Positions 8,043 to 17,289 of a DNA stretch of 48,891 nucleotides are shown here, one piece after another. The stretch lies in contig JADLDL010000193.1 in NCBI GenBank assembly GCA_020846655.1, positions 1 to 48,891 of the forward strand, read 5' to 3'. The number at the start of each line of letters is the position of its first letter. Within the stretch, counting starts at the first letter, position 1. The position numbers and the translations under genes were made by a program. The notes under the pieces were generated by a model that did not search any database, had not been told where the DNA came from, and saw only the letters and a program-made list of their open reading frames with translations. Origin of the DNA: Saprospiraceae bacterium. Lineage in GTDB: Bacteria; Bacteroidota; Bacteroidia; Chitinophagales; Saprospiraceae.

Positions 8043-8867
8043 TTAGTCTAAGGCCGGTTCGGCAATCCGGCCGGCGGAATTGAGCGAGCGGAACCCTTTC
8101 ATCAGGCCGCGTTTGGCTTCGCGCGCGAAGGTGACGATCTCGTCGCGGTAGGGCGAAGGTTCGATCTCCGCTTCGATGGCCGTCAGGGCGCTGCGCACGC
8201 TGAGGCCGCGCACAAACAGGATCCGGTAGATGTCTTCGATGTGGTGCATGGCGCTTTGGGTGAACTTCGCGCGGCGCAGGCCTACGCGGTTGATGCCGGC
8301 ATAGGAAAGCGGCTCGCGGGCGGCCATCACGTAGGGGGGCACGTCTTTGCGCACCAGGGAGCCGCCGCCCACCATCACATTGCTGCCGATACGCACAAAC
8401 TGGTGTACGGCCACCATGCCGCCCAGGCGGGCGTAGTTGCCCACGTCGATATGGCCGGCCAGGGTGACGTTGTTGGCCAGGATACAGCCTTTGCCGATAA
8501 AACAATCGTGCGCCACATGCACATAGGCCATGAGCAGGCAGCCGTCGCCGATCACCGTGCGACCCGCCTCGATGGTCCCCCGGTTGAGGGTGCAGCATTC
8601 GCGCACGATGACGTTGTTGCCGATTTCGAGAGTGGTGTTTTCGCCCTGGTATTTCAGGTCTTGCGGCACGGCGCTGACCACCGCGCCGGGAAATATTTTA
8701 CAATTTTCGCCGATGCGGGCGCCGTTCAGAATGGTCACATTGTTGCCAATCCAACAGTTATCGCCAATTACTACGTCTTCTTCAATGACCGTAAAAGGTT
8801 CGATCGTCACGTTTTTCCCGATTTTGGCATTGGGGTGGATCACTCGCAAGCCGTTAACATAGCTCAT
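8043..8867 (-). CDS. lpxA: Acyl-ACP--UDP-N-acetylglucosamine O-acyltransferase
   Basis: The 274-residue protein is a left-handed beta-helix acyltransferase with many hexapeptide repeats (IGDNCWIGNNVTILNGA, IGENCKIFPGAVV) and the LpxA-specific core AYVHVAHDCFIG, in which H120 corresponds to the catalytic histidine. The helical C-terminal domain (about 195-274) is also LpxA-like. It adds a hydroxyacyl chain to UDP-GlcNAc, the first step of lipid A synthesis in the cytoplasm. It follows lpxC-fabZ by about 95 bp on the same strand, the normal Bacteroidota order. Confidence 0.96.
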   Translation of the reverse strand: MSYVNGLRVIHPNAKIGKNVTIEPFTVIEEDVVIGDNCWIGNNVTILNGARIGENCKIFPGAVVSAVPQDLKYQGENTTLEIGNNVIVRECCTLNRGTIEAGRTVIGDGCLLMAYVHVAHDCFIGKGCILANNVTLAGHIDVGNYARLGGMVAVHQFVRIGSNVMVGGGSLVRKDVPPYVMAAREPLSYAGINRVGLRRAKFTQSAMHHIEDIYRILFVRGLSVRSALTAIEAEIEPSPYRDEIVTFAREAKRGLMKGFRSLNSAGRIAEPALD

Positions 8868-8963
8868 GGAATACGCTGGGTTTTGAAGGCAAAGGTGAAA
8901 TGCCGGGATACCTTGGACATGCCCAAAACCCGGTTGCTTTCACTTCTTCCGGTGAATAAAATC

Positions 8964-10376
8964 TCATGCCCCGTTGGCGCCGGCGTCTTTGGTACGTCGG
9001 ACGATTTGCGCCGTGAGTTCGCCTTCCGAAACGATTTTACTGCCCACGTATGCAGTACCCTGCATGTGTACAATACCGCGCCGGATGGGTTCGAGAAGTT
9101 CCATTTTCAGGATTAAAGTGTCGCCGGGGACGACTTTTGCTTTAAATTTGGTATGTTCGATCTTCAGAAAATAGGTATCCCAGTTGCCCGGATCATCCAC
9201 GTTGTGCAAGGCCAGAATGCCGCCGGTTTGTGCCAGGGCTTCCATTTGTAAAACGCCCGGGAAAATCGGATTGTCGGGGAAATGTCCCTGAAACAAGGCC
9301 TCGTTGTAGGTGACGTTTTTTATGCCTACCACATGATTGTCGGTCAGTTCGATAATTTTATCTACCAGCAGGAATGGGTAGCGGTGCGGCAGCATCTGGG
9401 TGATCTTGACCACGTCGTAGACCGGCTCCTTGTCCGGGTCGTACCGGGGGATGCCGAGCAGGCGCCGTTTCTCCGTCAGGTGTTTTTTTAGCACTTTGGC
9501 AAACTCCACATTGGCGGTATGGCCGGGCTTGGTGGCCACGATTTTGCCTCGAATGGGCTTGCCGACCAGCGCCAGGTCGCCGATCACGTCGAGCAGTTTG
9601 TGGCGGGCCGGTTCGTTCTGGAAATGGAGTTGGACGGTATTGAGCACGCCTTCCGAATCAACTTTGATCGATTGTTTGCCCATTTTCTGGGCCAATTCAT
9701 CGAGCTCTTCCTGGTCCATCTTCCGGTCGGCGATCACGATGGCATTGTCCATGTCGCCGCCTTTGATCAAGCCCATTTCCAGCAGTTTTTTGAGTTCGTG
9801 TACAAACACAAAGGTGCGGCAGGGGGCGATCTCCTGGACGTAGTCGTTCAGGTGGTTCAGGGCGGCAAACTGCTGGCCCAGTACTTTGGAGTTAAAATCA
9901 ATCATCACCGTGGCTTCAAACGAATCGGCCGGAAGGGCCAGCAGTTCGGTGCCGGTGATTTCATCTTTGTAGGAAATGGGTTCGGTGATGACCAGGTATT
10001 CGCGTTCGGCGTCCTGGGCTTCGAGTTGGGCCTGTTCGAGCGCCAGCACGAAGGGCATTGAGGTGCCATCCATGATGGGCATCTCCGGGCCGTCAATTTC
10101 CATCAGCACATTGTCGATGTTCAGGCCGGTGAGGGCCGACAACACATGCTCCACAGTAGCCACCTGGGCGTCGCCGCTGCGCAGGGTCGTGCCGCGATTG
10201 GTGGAGGTGACGAGTTTGACATCCGCCGGAATGACCGGTTGCTCCGGCAGGTCGATCCGCTGGAACCGGTAGCCGTGGTTGGCCGGCGCGGGTTTGAACG
10301 TGAGGGTGACCGATTTGCCAGTGTGCAGGCCAACTCCTTGAACGCTTACCGCAGTTTTAATGGTGGATTGTTTCAT
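8964..10376 (-). CDS. lpxC-fabZ: Bifunctional LpxC deacetylase / FabZ dehydratase
   Basis: This 470-residue fusion is characteristic of Bacteroidota. Residues 1-305 are LpxC: the zinc ligands are H77 (VEHVLSAL), H259 and D263 (HKLLD), with H285 as the likely catalytic base. Residues 320-470 are FabZ: the conserved LPHRYPFLLVD (329-339), the catalytic pair H365 (GHFPDNP) and E379 (MEALAQ). LpxC removes the acetyl group from UDP-3-acyl-GlcNAc, the committed step of lipid A; FabZ dehydrates 3-hydroxyacyl-ACP. Fusing them ties lipid A and phospholipid acyl supply. It heads a run with lpxA and the ABC ATPase. The upstream 280 bp carry no gene. Confidence 0.97.
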   Translation of the reverse strand: MKQSTIKTAVSVQGVGLHTGKSVTLTFKPAPANHGYRFQRIDLPEQPVIPADVKLVTSTNRGTTLRSGDAQVATVEHVLSALTGLNIDNVLMEIDGPEMPIMDGTSMPFVLALEQAQLEAQDAEREYLVITEPISYKDEITGTELLALPADSFEATVMIDFNSKVLGQQFAALNHLNDYVQEIAPCRTFVFVHELKKLLEMGLIKGGDMDNAIVIADRKMDQEELDELAQKMGKQSIKVDSEGVLNTVQLHFQNEPARHKLLDVIGDLALVGKPIRGKIVATKPGHTANVEFAKVLKKHLTEKRRLLGIPRYDPDKEPVYDVVKITQMLPHRYPFLLVDKIIELTDNHVVGIKNVTYNEALFQGHFPDNPIFPGVLQMEALAQTGGILALHNVDDPGNWDTYFLKIEHTKFKAKVVPGDTLILKMELLEPIRRGIVHMQGTAYVGSKIVSEGELTAQIVRRTKDAGANGA

Positions 10377-10657
10377 GATCCGGGAAAAGTGGTTTCAGTC
10401 AGCTAAGGTACGCAGCCCTTGCGGGAAAAAAACGATTTCCTTGCCCGGAGTGTTGCCAGCCCGCCTTCCAGCCTGTTGCCGGGAAGAGGGTGAGTGAAAC
10501 CGCTTCGCAAACAAAGGTTGGCGCAGGCGCCGTCCGGATAGTTGTTTTTTTTGTCAAAATCGTTGCCTGTGGATAAAAGTAGTTTTTCTGCTTAGCGTGC
10601 CGGGATAAATGCAAAGCCGATTTGTTGGGGTGAAATTGAGACAGCCTTTTTTTATCC

Positions 10658-11554
10658 CTAAATCTGCCGCAGCAATGCCTCCAGCCACTGCTTCACCCGC
10701 GTATGCGCGGCCAGGTAACCAAACAACAAATACCCGCCCGTGGCCACCGCGCCGCCCAACAACACATCGATGGTGTAGTGGTGCCTGGTATAAATTGCCG
10801 CAAACCAAATGCCGGCCACAAATACCCCAAACAACAGGTTCAGCCACCAGCGCCCCAGTTGGCGCCCATACAGCAGACACAGCACGGGGTACGCCGCGTG
10901 TAAGGACGGGATCGCAGCAAACACGTTGGAGGCTTTGGTGTAAATATTGGCAAACAGGGAAATGCCAAAAAATGCATCGAAACGCAGCAAGCCTGCCGCG
11001 TTGCCGGGCAGTACACTTTTTAGTTCAAACCCATACTGCTCCACATACCAGGGTGGCGCCGCCGGATACAGGTAGTAAATCACAAATCCGAGCGTGTTGG
11101 CAAACAAAAAACCATACGAAAACCGCACAAAAAGCGGCTTGTTGTGGCGAAACAGCCACACCCCAAACGCCAGCGGCAAGGGTATCCAGCACAGGTAAAA
11201 CAAGCCCGACACCACATCCAGCCAAGGCGCTCCATGCGCCAGGAAATACTCGTTCAGCGTCACCCGGCCAGCCGCTGTGTTTACCCCAAACAGCCATTTT
11301 TCCAGGTCATAGGGCTCGGCAATGTGCACCGGGTTGACGCTGTGGTTGGGCACCACCCGCATGGAATCATACAAAATCCAATAAATGATAAAGGCCGAAA
11401 AGGCCAGCACAAAGCGCCGCAGCGTGCCGCCGGCCCAATACAAACCGACCACCAGGACGAAAAGAAAAACGTGCTCCGGCCGAAGCCCCACAAAAAAATA
11501 AAACCACGAAAAGTACGCCAGGGTGCCGGCTGTCAGGTAAAGGATGCGTTTCAT
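10658..11554 (-). CDS. AUR1-like PAP2 transferase, candidate inositol-phosphoceramide synthase
   Basis: The 298-residue protein has six to seven predicted membrane segments and the PAP2_3 signature of yeast AUR1-type inositol-phosphoceramide synthases: YPAAPPWY (163-170), PSLHAAYP (216-223) and YTRHHYTIDVLLGG (255-268). H219, H259 and D263 form the expected catalytic triad. AUR1-type enzymes move phosphoinositol from phosphatidylinositol to ceramide, releasing diacylglycerol. It is the last gene of a tight minus-strand run that also has a CDP-alcohol phosphotransferase 36 bp upstream and inositol-3-phosphate synthase further up, which supports this role. A plain lipid phosphatase of the PAP2 family is the main alternative. 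Confidence 0.78.
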   Translation of the reverse strand: MKRILYLTAGTLAYFSWFYFFVGLRPEHVFLFVLVVGLYWAGGTLRRFVLAFSAFIIYWILYDSMRVVPNHSVNPVHIAEPYDLEKWLFGVNTAAGRVTLNEYFLAHGAPWLDVVSGLFYLCWIPLPLAFGVWLFRHNKPLFVRFSYGFLFANTLGFVIYYLYPAAPPWYVEQYGFELKSVLPGNAAGLLRFDAFFGISLFANIYTKASNVFAAIPSLHAAYPVLCLLYGRQLGRWWLNLLFGVFVAGIWFAAIYTRHHYTIDVLLGGAVATGGYLLFGYLAAHTRVKQWLEALLRQI

Positions 11555-11590
11555 GAACGTTCAGGAAAAAACAAAAGATAAAGTCGAAAC

Positions 11591-12307
11591 CTACTGCTGC
11601 CGGGCCTTGCGGTCGACCTGGTCCAGCAAGACTTTCGATTCGCGCATGCGTTGTACGGCCGTCCAGTTGGTCAGGATGGCCATTACAAAAATCGGAAACG
11701 TGAAAATGGTGATGTTTTCGAGCCAAGGAAAATCCGTGCCCGGCACCACGTATTTGAAATCGCCGGCGTAGCGCTGCACCAGCCCGCACAAAATAGCCGT
11801 GATGCCCACCAGCAACACCCGCTCGGGGCGCTGCATCAGCCCGCCTTTGCACTCAATGCCCAGGCCCTCGGCCCGCGCCCGCACATAACTGACCATGATG
11901 GAGCCAATCATCGCAATAAATGCAAACAACGAACTCAAAAAGTACTGCTGCGCTACCAGGTAGTAGCAAATGCCCAGAAACATGACCAGCTCGCTGTACC
12001 GATCCAGTACCGAATCGTACATGGCGCCAAAGCGGCTTTCCATCTTGCCTACCCGGGCCAGGCGGCCATCCATCATGTCGAACAAACCAGCCAACAGGAT
12101 CACGCAGCCGCCCCAGGACACATAGCGCAGGTCGCCCCGCGCAGCGTACGCGCCGTACACAAACACGATGGTAGCCACGATATTGAGCAAAAAGCCAAAG
12201 GTGGTCACCATGTTGGGCGTCACGCCTGCCCGGACCAGGAAGTTGATGAGCGGTTGGATAAACCGGTAGACGATGGGTTGGCCGACTTTATACAGGAAGT
12301 TTGACAT
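11591..12307 (-). CDS. CDP-alcohol phosphotransferase, probable phosphatidylinositol-phosphate synthase
   Basis: The 238-residue membrane protein has the full CDP-alcohol phosphotransferase signature D-x2-D-G-x2-A-R-x8-G-x3-D-x3-D with D77, D80, G81, A84, R85, G94, D98 and D102. The rest is about six hydrophobic segments. Enzymes of this family join CDP-diacylglycerol to an alcohol in the membrane. The nearby inositol-3-phosphate synthase and PgpA-like phosphatase argue that the alcohol is inositol-3-phosphate, giving phosphatidylinositol-phosphate. Phosphatidylglycerol-phosphate synthase is an alternative from sequence alone. It sits 33 bp after the SDR gene and 36 bp before the PAP2 gene, so co-transcription is likely. 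Confidence 0.85.
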   Translation of the reverse strand: MSNFLYKVGQPIVYRFIQPLINFLVRAGVTPNMVTTFGFLLNIVATIVFVYGAYAARGDLRYVSWGGCVILLAGLFDMMDGRLARVGKMESRFGAMYDSVLDRYSELVMFLGICYYLVAQQYFLSSLFAFIAMIGSIMVSYVRARAEGLGIECKGGLMQRPERVLLVGITAILCGLVQRYAGDFKYVVPGTDFPWLENITIFTFPIFVMAILTNWTAVQRMRESKVLLDQVDRKARQQ

Positions 12308-12340
12308 AGGGAGAAACGCTGATTCGTGTGAAAGTAGGGA

Positions 12341-13324
12341 TTAAACCGGGTGCTGGTTTCGGTACCACGCAATGGTGCGGCTGACCGAGGTTTCAAAATC
12401 AACCGGTGGTTGGTAGCCCAGCAAGCGCCGGGCTTTTTCAATAGAAAAATGATAATCTTTTCCGGCGTTGTTGATCCGGTAGCGGGTCAGCAAGGGAGCA
12501 TCGCGTTTGCCCAGCAGTTTGTACACCGACTCCATGCCATAGGCCACACCGTGCACCAGCCCCCAGGGCAAAGACCGCTGCGGCTGGGGCAAGCCCAATT
12601 GTTCCACAAACGCCGAGGTAAACTGCCGCCAGTTGATCTCCAGGCCATCCGTGAGGATAAACGATTCGCCGTGGATATTTTCCTGGAAACAAGCGAGTTC
12701 GATGCCGTGCACCAGGTTTTCGATATAACTCGGACAAGTAAGCCCCCGGCCCCCGTTGACGTACAGGAAACCGCCTTTTTTGATAAAATCGAGGTAGGGC
12801 TGTATGAATTTTTCGTCGTGCGGGCCAAACACATTGCCTGGCCGGACCATCACGATTTCCATGCGGCTGCTTCGGGCAAATTCCTTGAGCCATTGCTCCG
12901 CCAGTTTTTTGGTTTCGCAATAGGCCACCGGGGAGGGCGGCATGGGGTGTTCTTCGGTAGCGTATTGAAAATCAAAGCCGTGTACCGCCACGGTGCTGAT
13001 GTGGACCAGGCGTTGTACGCCGGCTTTTTCGGCGGCCAGGGCGAGCTGCCGCGTGCCCTCGACGTTTATTTTTTTAAATTCTTCCAGTTCGCCCCAATCC
13101 ATCACGGCCCCTGCGGTATGAATGACCAAATCCACGCCCGCCACGGCAGCGGCAATGGAAGCAGGATCGGTCACATCGCCATGCAGCAGTTCTACGCTGG
13201 CGCCCTGGAGTAGTTTCAGGTTTGAGGTGACGCGCACCAGCCCGCGCAGCGTGTGTTGCTCTTGCAACTTTTGCACGAGCCGGCTGCCGATGTATCCATT
13301 TGCCCCTGTAATTAATATTCGCAT
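12341..13324 (-). CDS. Extended SDR NAD(P)-dependent oxidoreductase, candidate ketosphinganine reductase
   Basis: The 327-residue protein is an extended short-chain dehydrogenase. It has the nucleotide loop GANGYIG (7-13), the D-V/T pair GDVTDP (49-54), the catalytic S110 region (VHISTVAVHG) and Y135/K139 (YCETK). Its layout resembles the dihydroflavonol-4-reductase/3-beta-hydroxysteroid dehydrogenase branch. Bacterial sphingolipid pathways use SDRs of this branch for 3-ketosphinganine or ceramide reduction (a Bacteroides enzyme and Caulobacter CerR are known examples, from memory). Its place in the operon between the CPBP gene and the CDP-alcohol phosphotransferase, with serine palmitoyltransferase at the head, makes this role likely, but the substrate is inferred. 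Confidence 0.85.
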   Translation of the reverse strand: MRILITGANGYIGSRLVQKLQEQHTLRGLVRVTSNLKLLQGASVELLHGDVTDPASIAAAVAGVDLVIHTAGAVMDWGELEEFKKINVEGTRQLALAAEKAGVQRLVHISTVAVHGFDFQYATEEHPMPPSPVAYCETKKLAEQWLKEFARSSRMEIVMVRPGNVFGPHDEKFIQPYLDFIKKGGFLYVNGGRGLTCPSYIENLVHGIELACFQENIHGESFILTDGLEINWRQFTSAFVEQLGLPQPQRSLPWGLVHGVAYGMESVYKLLGKRDAPLLTRYRINNAGKDYHFSIEKARRLLGYQPPVDFETSVSRTIAWYRNQHPV

Positions 13325-13356
13325 CGCTCAGTCTTTAAAAACACCAAAAACAAGCC

Positions 13357-14076
13357 TTATCGGGCGTGCTGTAGTACAAAAAAATCAGTCAGCACGCCAA
13401 TCGCCGCGTGAATCGCCATGACATACCAAACGGAACGGGTACGCAACGCCACGACGCCGAACAGGATGCCGACGAGGATGGAGCCGATGGTTTCGCTTTC
13501 CGGTTTGCCGAGGTGGATCAGACAGGAGGAGATTGTTTGAATCAAAATTGCCGGCACGGGCCCCCATTCGCGGGCCAGCCCAAACAGTAAAAACCCCCGA
13601 AAGTAAAACTCCCAGGCTACATAATACAACAAAATATAGGCTATTTCGTACCGCCAGAAGTATTGCGGCTCCACCAACAAACGGCGCAACATCGGGTATT
13701 CGCCCTGGATGTCGGGCATGCCGGCTGCCACCCAAATCAGCGGCGCTACCACCAGCGGCACCAGCAGCAGCACCAGGGGGAGTCCCAACTTCCAATCGCC
13801 CAGGCCGAGGCCCAGGTCCTCTAACGACAGCCGCATCGCCCAACGGCCATACAGCAGGGGCAATACACCCGTCAGGATAAAAAAGCAGAAAAACTGCCAG
13901 AAGCGGGCGTACAAATCAGCGTCCGGAGCGGCAGCCCAGGCCGGGAACCAAGCCGCAAACTGCGCCGGCCGGCCCTGGTAGTAATACAGCGTCAGCAGCA
14001 CCGGCGCACTCAGCAGCAGCACATAAACGTGTCGTTTTTCGGCGTCAATACCCAGGTTCTCCCACAGCGATCTCAT
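13357..14076 (-). CDS. CPBP-family intramembrane metalloprotease homologue
   Basis: The 239-residue membrane protein has the three CPBP (Abi/CAAX protease-like) motifs. Motif 1 is WEFYFRG with E156 and R160; motif 2 includes H188 (CLIHLG); motif 3 includes H223 (AIHAAIG). In classic members motif 1 is EExxxR; here the second Glu is Phe157, so catalysis may differ or be lost. Six or more hydrophobic segments are visible. It lies 34 bp after the DUF5686 gene and 32 bp before the SDR gene, inside the lipid operon. Its role there is unknown; CPBP homologues can be proteases, chaperones or membrane scaffolds. Confidence 0.78.
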   Translation of the reverse strand: MRSLWENLGIDAEKRHVYVLLLSAPVLLTLYYYQGRPAQFAAWFPAWAAAPDADLYARFWQFFCFFILTGVLPLLYGRWAMRLSLEDLGLGLGDWKLGLPLVLLLVPLVVAPLIWVAAGMPDIQGEYPMLRRLLVEPQYFWRYEIAYILLYYVAWEFYFRGFLLFGLAREWGPVPAILIQTISSCLIHLGKPESETIGSILVGILFGVVALRTRSVWYVMAIHAAIGVLTDFFVLQHAR

Positions 14077-14110
14077 GGTCAGTTGTTCAGCAAAAAAGCA
14101 CCGTTCCGGC

Positions 14111-16675
14111 TTAAAATTCAGGTTTCAGGCGAATGCGCACCCCGTATTCCGCCACGTTTGGATGGTCGAGGTAGGTAAACCGGCGCACCAGGTCGATGCG
14201 CAGGATTTTGAAAATATTCGCGATGCCCACGCTGGCCTCAATGTAGGGTTTGCGCTCCAGCGTGTAGGTCATAGGCAGGCCGTTGTTGTCTTTCGGGAAA
14301 TTGAGCAGGCCGTTTTGCCCGTCGGGCCGGTTGCGCTGGTCTACAGTACCCCAAAGGGCTTTTACCGTAAACACTTCCCGCAATTTCATTTTTTTCAACA
14401 AGGGCACGCGCCCCAGGAAAATGCCGCCAAAATTGTGGAAATAGATGAGCGACACATATTTGTCGCTCACAAACTCCAGGAAGTTCATCAGGTTGTACGA
14501 CTGCAACTGGTAGGCGTAGGTCTGGTTGGCGTTTGGGGCATACAGCAGCGGATAAGGCACCTGGCCGATCACGCGGCCGGCTTCGAGGGTGGCGATGGAC
14601 CAGCCGATAGGCGACAGGAACAGGGTCTTTTTGGCGCGGAAGCGCAGCGAGTGGTAACTGTATTCGCTCTGGAGGGCGTTTTTCACGCCAATGTTGTACC
14701 AAAACTCAAACACCGGGTGTTTGGTCAGGATGGGCGTCCGGTAGGCAGAGCCTTGGTAGAATTTTTCGTTGGGGGCATAACGCAGCGATACGCCGAACTC
14801 TGTTGTGCGGATATCGGCCTTGTAGCGGGTTTCGCCGTTGTCTTCGTAATCGAACAACAGATTACCGGCGCCGGCCTGGCGCATTACCTTGGCAGAAAAG
14901 CCGTAGGTGAAACCGTTGCGGTTTTCTTTGAGGTATTCGCCGCCGATGCTCCGGGTATAGATCATGCGGTCGTTGGCACCGCGTTTGAACGACAGGAAAA
15001 AGTTGTCTTCCTGCACAAACTGCAAATCCTGTCCGGGTATCCGGATTTCATTGTGGTACCAAAAGCGCAGTTGGTTGAAGGGGTAGGTGCGTACCCGCTG
15101 GCTTCCGAGCGCATAGGTCAGGCCGGCAAAGCCTTTCCATTTTTTGTCGCGGAAACCATAGGCGGCGTAGCCTTCGAGCAGAAGCCGGTTGCTGAGTTTG
15201 CGGCTGGTCCGCCCGCCGATCCGCATCCGGTAGCCTTCCACCGGATTGAAACTGTAAAACGCGTTGGCCGGGCCGATCTCGATAGGCCCCAGCGGCGTGT
15301 AGCCTTCAAACAGGAACCGAACGGCGCCCACCGCCCGCAGAAACCGCCGGTTGCGGTTGAGGCTGTCGATGGTTTTTTCCAGGCCCACTTCCTTGTCGCT
15401 GAGTGAAATATGGCGTTTTTCGTTCCAAAAGGCCGAGTCCATGTGGAAGGAGGCTTCGTTTTGGATGAGCGCCAGCGAAGGCCTGAAGATGGTATCGGGC
15501 AGGACTTCGTTGATGTCGTATTTTTGGTACGAAGTTGTTTTGTGGCCGAGTAGGGAGCGCGTACTGTCGCCCCGGAACAAGCCGAAATCGATGAAGATGT
15601 CATCGGTGGTCAGCATCAGGGCTTTGTGCTGGGGGTCGTTGCCCACCCAGTCATATTCCTGCGCAATTTGAAGTTCGTTGACCCAGTTCAGGTTGATGTC
15701 TTTGGCAATGCCGGCCTCGATCTTGCGTACGGCGTAGGTGGAATCCAGGGCTACCCACATATGGCCGATGAAGGCCAGGTCGGTTTTGTTGCGCGGGGCG
15801 AAATAGAGGTGCGCGCAGGGCGTGTTGCCGATCTTGACGGTATCCTGAATGTAAAACCGGTACACCACGGGGGCGATGGGGTTCAGGGGGCTGATAAACT
15901 GCATGGTCAGGAGGTCAACAGCGTTGTTGTAAAAATTGACGTCCTGGTACATATTGTTCACGGCAAAAGACATGCCTTGCAAGTCGAAAATATTCTTGAA
16001 CACCACATTGCGCTCGCCGTGCACATACTCCTTGAGGTCTTTGGGCGATTTGCGGTAATATACGTCGCCGAGCGTCTCCCGGAGGTACATCAGGAGGTTC
16101 ACTTTGCCATTGGTGCGGTTGGTATCGGCGTTTTCAAAAACAAACTGAAACTTGCGGAACAGGATGTTGTTCCGGGTTTTGTTGGTGACGTTGTTGAGGG
16201 CAAACTCTACTTTTTCGTATTTTTCAAAGTGGTAGGAGTCCAGTTCTTCTTTCCGGTTTTTGTCTTTGTTGTCGATCACTTTTTTGATCAATTCGACCGC
16301 CGGATTGCCCCGGTTCCGGTATTTTTCCACCCGAACGGTCACTTCGCCCAGGCTGGTGCTGCTTTCTTCGAGCAGGGCTGTCAGGGTGTTGGCTTGTCCC
16401 GGTTTGATAGGCAGCAGCAGGTCTTTGTACCCAACATACACCACTTTGATCAACTTCAGGCCGGGCACGGCCGCTTCCATATAAAATTTCCCTTCGATAT
16501 CGGTGCGTACACCAAGGGTGGTTCCGTCGAATTGGACACTGACATACGGCAGGGGGGTATTCGAGGCGGCGTCCAGTACTTGTCCGTTTACCGTGGTCAA
16601 TTTTTGACCGGAAAGGGTAGCAAGGGTGAACGACAGGACAAGACTAGACAGGAGTATCCGCAATTTCGTTTGCAT
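14111..16675 (-). CDS. DUF5686/carboxypeptidase-regulatory-domain outer-membrane protein
   Basis: The 854-residue protein has a signal peptide ending near LSGQ and then a carboxypeptidase-regulatory-like domain (about 28-115: VNGQVLDAASNTPLPYVSV, TDIEGKFYM, VVYVGYK), as seen in TonB-dependent and related outer-membrane proteins. The following DUF5686 region (about 115-854) ends as a beta-barrel with many aromatic strands and a terminal Phe (IRLKPEF). The exact function of this family is not established. Its place in the middle of the sphingolipid operon, 109 bp after gtrA-like and 34 bp before the protease gene, makes a role in surface lipid handling conceivable but unproven. Confidence 0.85.
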   Translation of the reverse strand: MQTKLRILLSSLVLSFTLATLSGQKLTTVNGQVLDAASNTPLPYVSVQFDGTTLGVRTDIEGKFYMEAAVPGLKLIKVVYVGYKDLLLPIKPGQANTLTALLEESSTSLGEVTVRVEKYRNRGNPAVELIKKVIDNKDKNRKEELDSYHFEKYEKVEFALNNVTNKTRNNILFRKFQFVFENADTNRTNGKVNLLMYLRETLGDVYYRKSPKDLKEYVHGERNVVFKNIFDLQGMSFAVNNMYQDVNFYNNAVDLLTMQFISPLNPIAPVVYRFYIQDTVKIGNTPCAHLYFAPRNKTDLAFIGHMWVALDSTYAVRKIEAGIAKDINLNWVNELQIAQEYDWVGNDPQHKALMLTTDDIFIDFGLFRGDSTRSLLGHKTTSYQKYDINEVLPDTIFRPSLALIQNEASFHMDSAFWNEKRHISLSDKEVGLEKTIDSLNRNRRFLRAVGAVRFLFEGYTPLGPIEIGPANAFYSFNPVEGYRMRIGGRTSRKLSNRLLLEGYAAYGFRDKKWKGFAGLTYALGSQRVRTYPFNQLRFWYHNEIRIPGQDLQFVQEDNFFLSFKRGANDRMIYTRSIGGEYLKENRNGFTYGFSAKVMRQAGAGNLLFDYEDNGETRYKADIRTTEFGVSLRYAPNEKFYQGSAYRTPILTKHPVFEFWYNIGVKNALQSEYSYHSLRFRAKKTLFLSPIGWSIATLEAGRVIGQVPYPLLYAPNANQTYAYQLQSYNLMNFLEFVSDKYVSLIYFHNFGGIFLGRVPLLKKMKLREVFTVKALWGTVDQRNRPDGQNGLLNFPKDNNGLPMTYTLERKPYIEASVGIANIFKILRIDLVRRFTYLDHPNVAEYGVRIRLKPEF

Positions 16676-16784
16676 GATGGTTTTACTATTAAATACGATT
16701 TGCCGGGGGGCAGAGTTTTAAACAAGGCGTTAAACAATTAAAATTTTATTTGGTGCGCCCTGCCTGGAAATAATCGACAGACGC

Positions 16785-17273
16785 TCATCTTACCTCTGTC
16801 GGATGGCCCAATGCCTGGGCGGAGGGTTTTGAGCGCCCGGGATTAAATACAAACAGGTGGTTGAACAAGTAAATGAGAAACCAGCCCGAAACGGCGGCGC
16901 TTACCCGCGCCGGCCAGGGACCCCAGCCCAGCCAATCGTGCAGAAACCAAACGGCCCCTACATTGTATCCCATGCCCAACAATACCCCGATGCTGTATTT
17001 GACCACGAGAAACCAGCGCCGGGCTGCATCGCGTTGGCGAAAAACCCATTTTCGTTGCAACGCAAACGCCACACAAGCACCTGCCGAACGGCCCAGTACT
17101 GTAGCCGGCACAGCGGAAATGAGCAGCCAGCTCAGCGCCAGGTGAAAAACAAAAAAGTCAAACGCCGTCGCAGTGAGCGAGCTCAAGCCGTATTTGCCCA
17201 AGGTGCTGGCAAACGATTTCAGCCATTGCCGGAACTGGGTTTGGGACGGCAGATTGTTTTCGGGTAACGGCAT
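16785..17273 (-). CDS. GtrA-family membrane protein
   Basis: The 162-residue product has four hydrophobic segments in the GtrA pattern: LGKYGLSSLTATAFDFFVF, then SAVPATVLGRSAGACVAF, FLVVKYSIGVLLGMGYN and AAVSGWFLIYLFNHLFVF, with the family's conserved N-K/R-x-W-V-F-like piece QRKWVFRQ. GtrA proteins are thought to flip or help flip polyprenyl-linked sugars. I start at ATG 17273 (MPLPENN), 16 bp after the PgpA-like stop; the longer frame would overlap that gene. A GtrA-type gene also occurs, as I recall, in the Bacteroides inositol-lipid cluster, so a role in moving an inositol lipid or its sugar is plausible. Confidence 0.8.
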   Translation of the reverse strand: MPLPENNLPSQTQFRQWLKSFASTLGKYGLSSLTATAFDFFVFHLALSWLLISAVPATVLGRSAGACVAFALQRKWVFRQRDAARRWFLVVKYSIGVLLGMGYNVGAVWFLHDWLGWGPWPARVSAAVSGWFLIYLFNHLFVFNPGRSKPSAQALGHPTEVR

Positions 17274-17289
17274 ATCGTCGAAACTCAGT

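Noticed and set aside
8029-8598. N-terminal extension of the ABC ATPase frame
   Set aside because: It overlaps lpxA in another frame and has Arg/Pro-rich shadow composition; the family N-terminus begins at the TTG at 8028.
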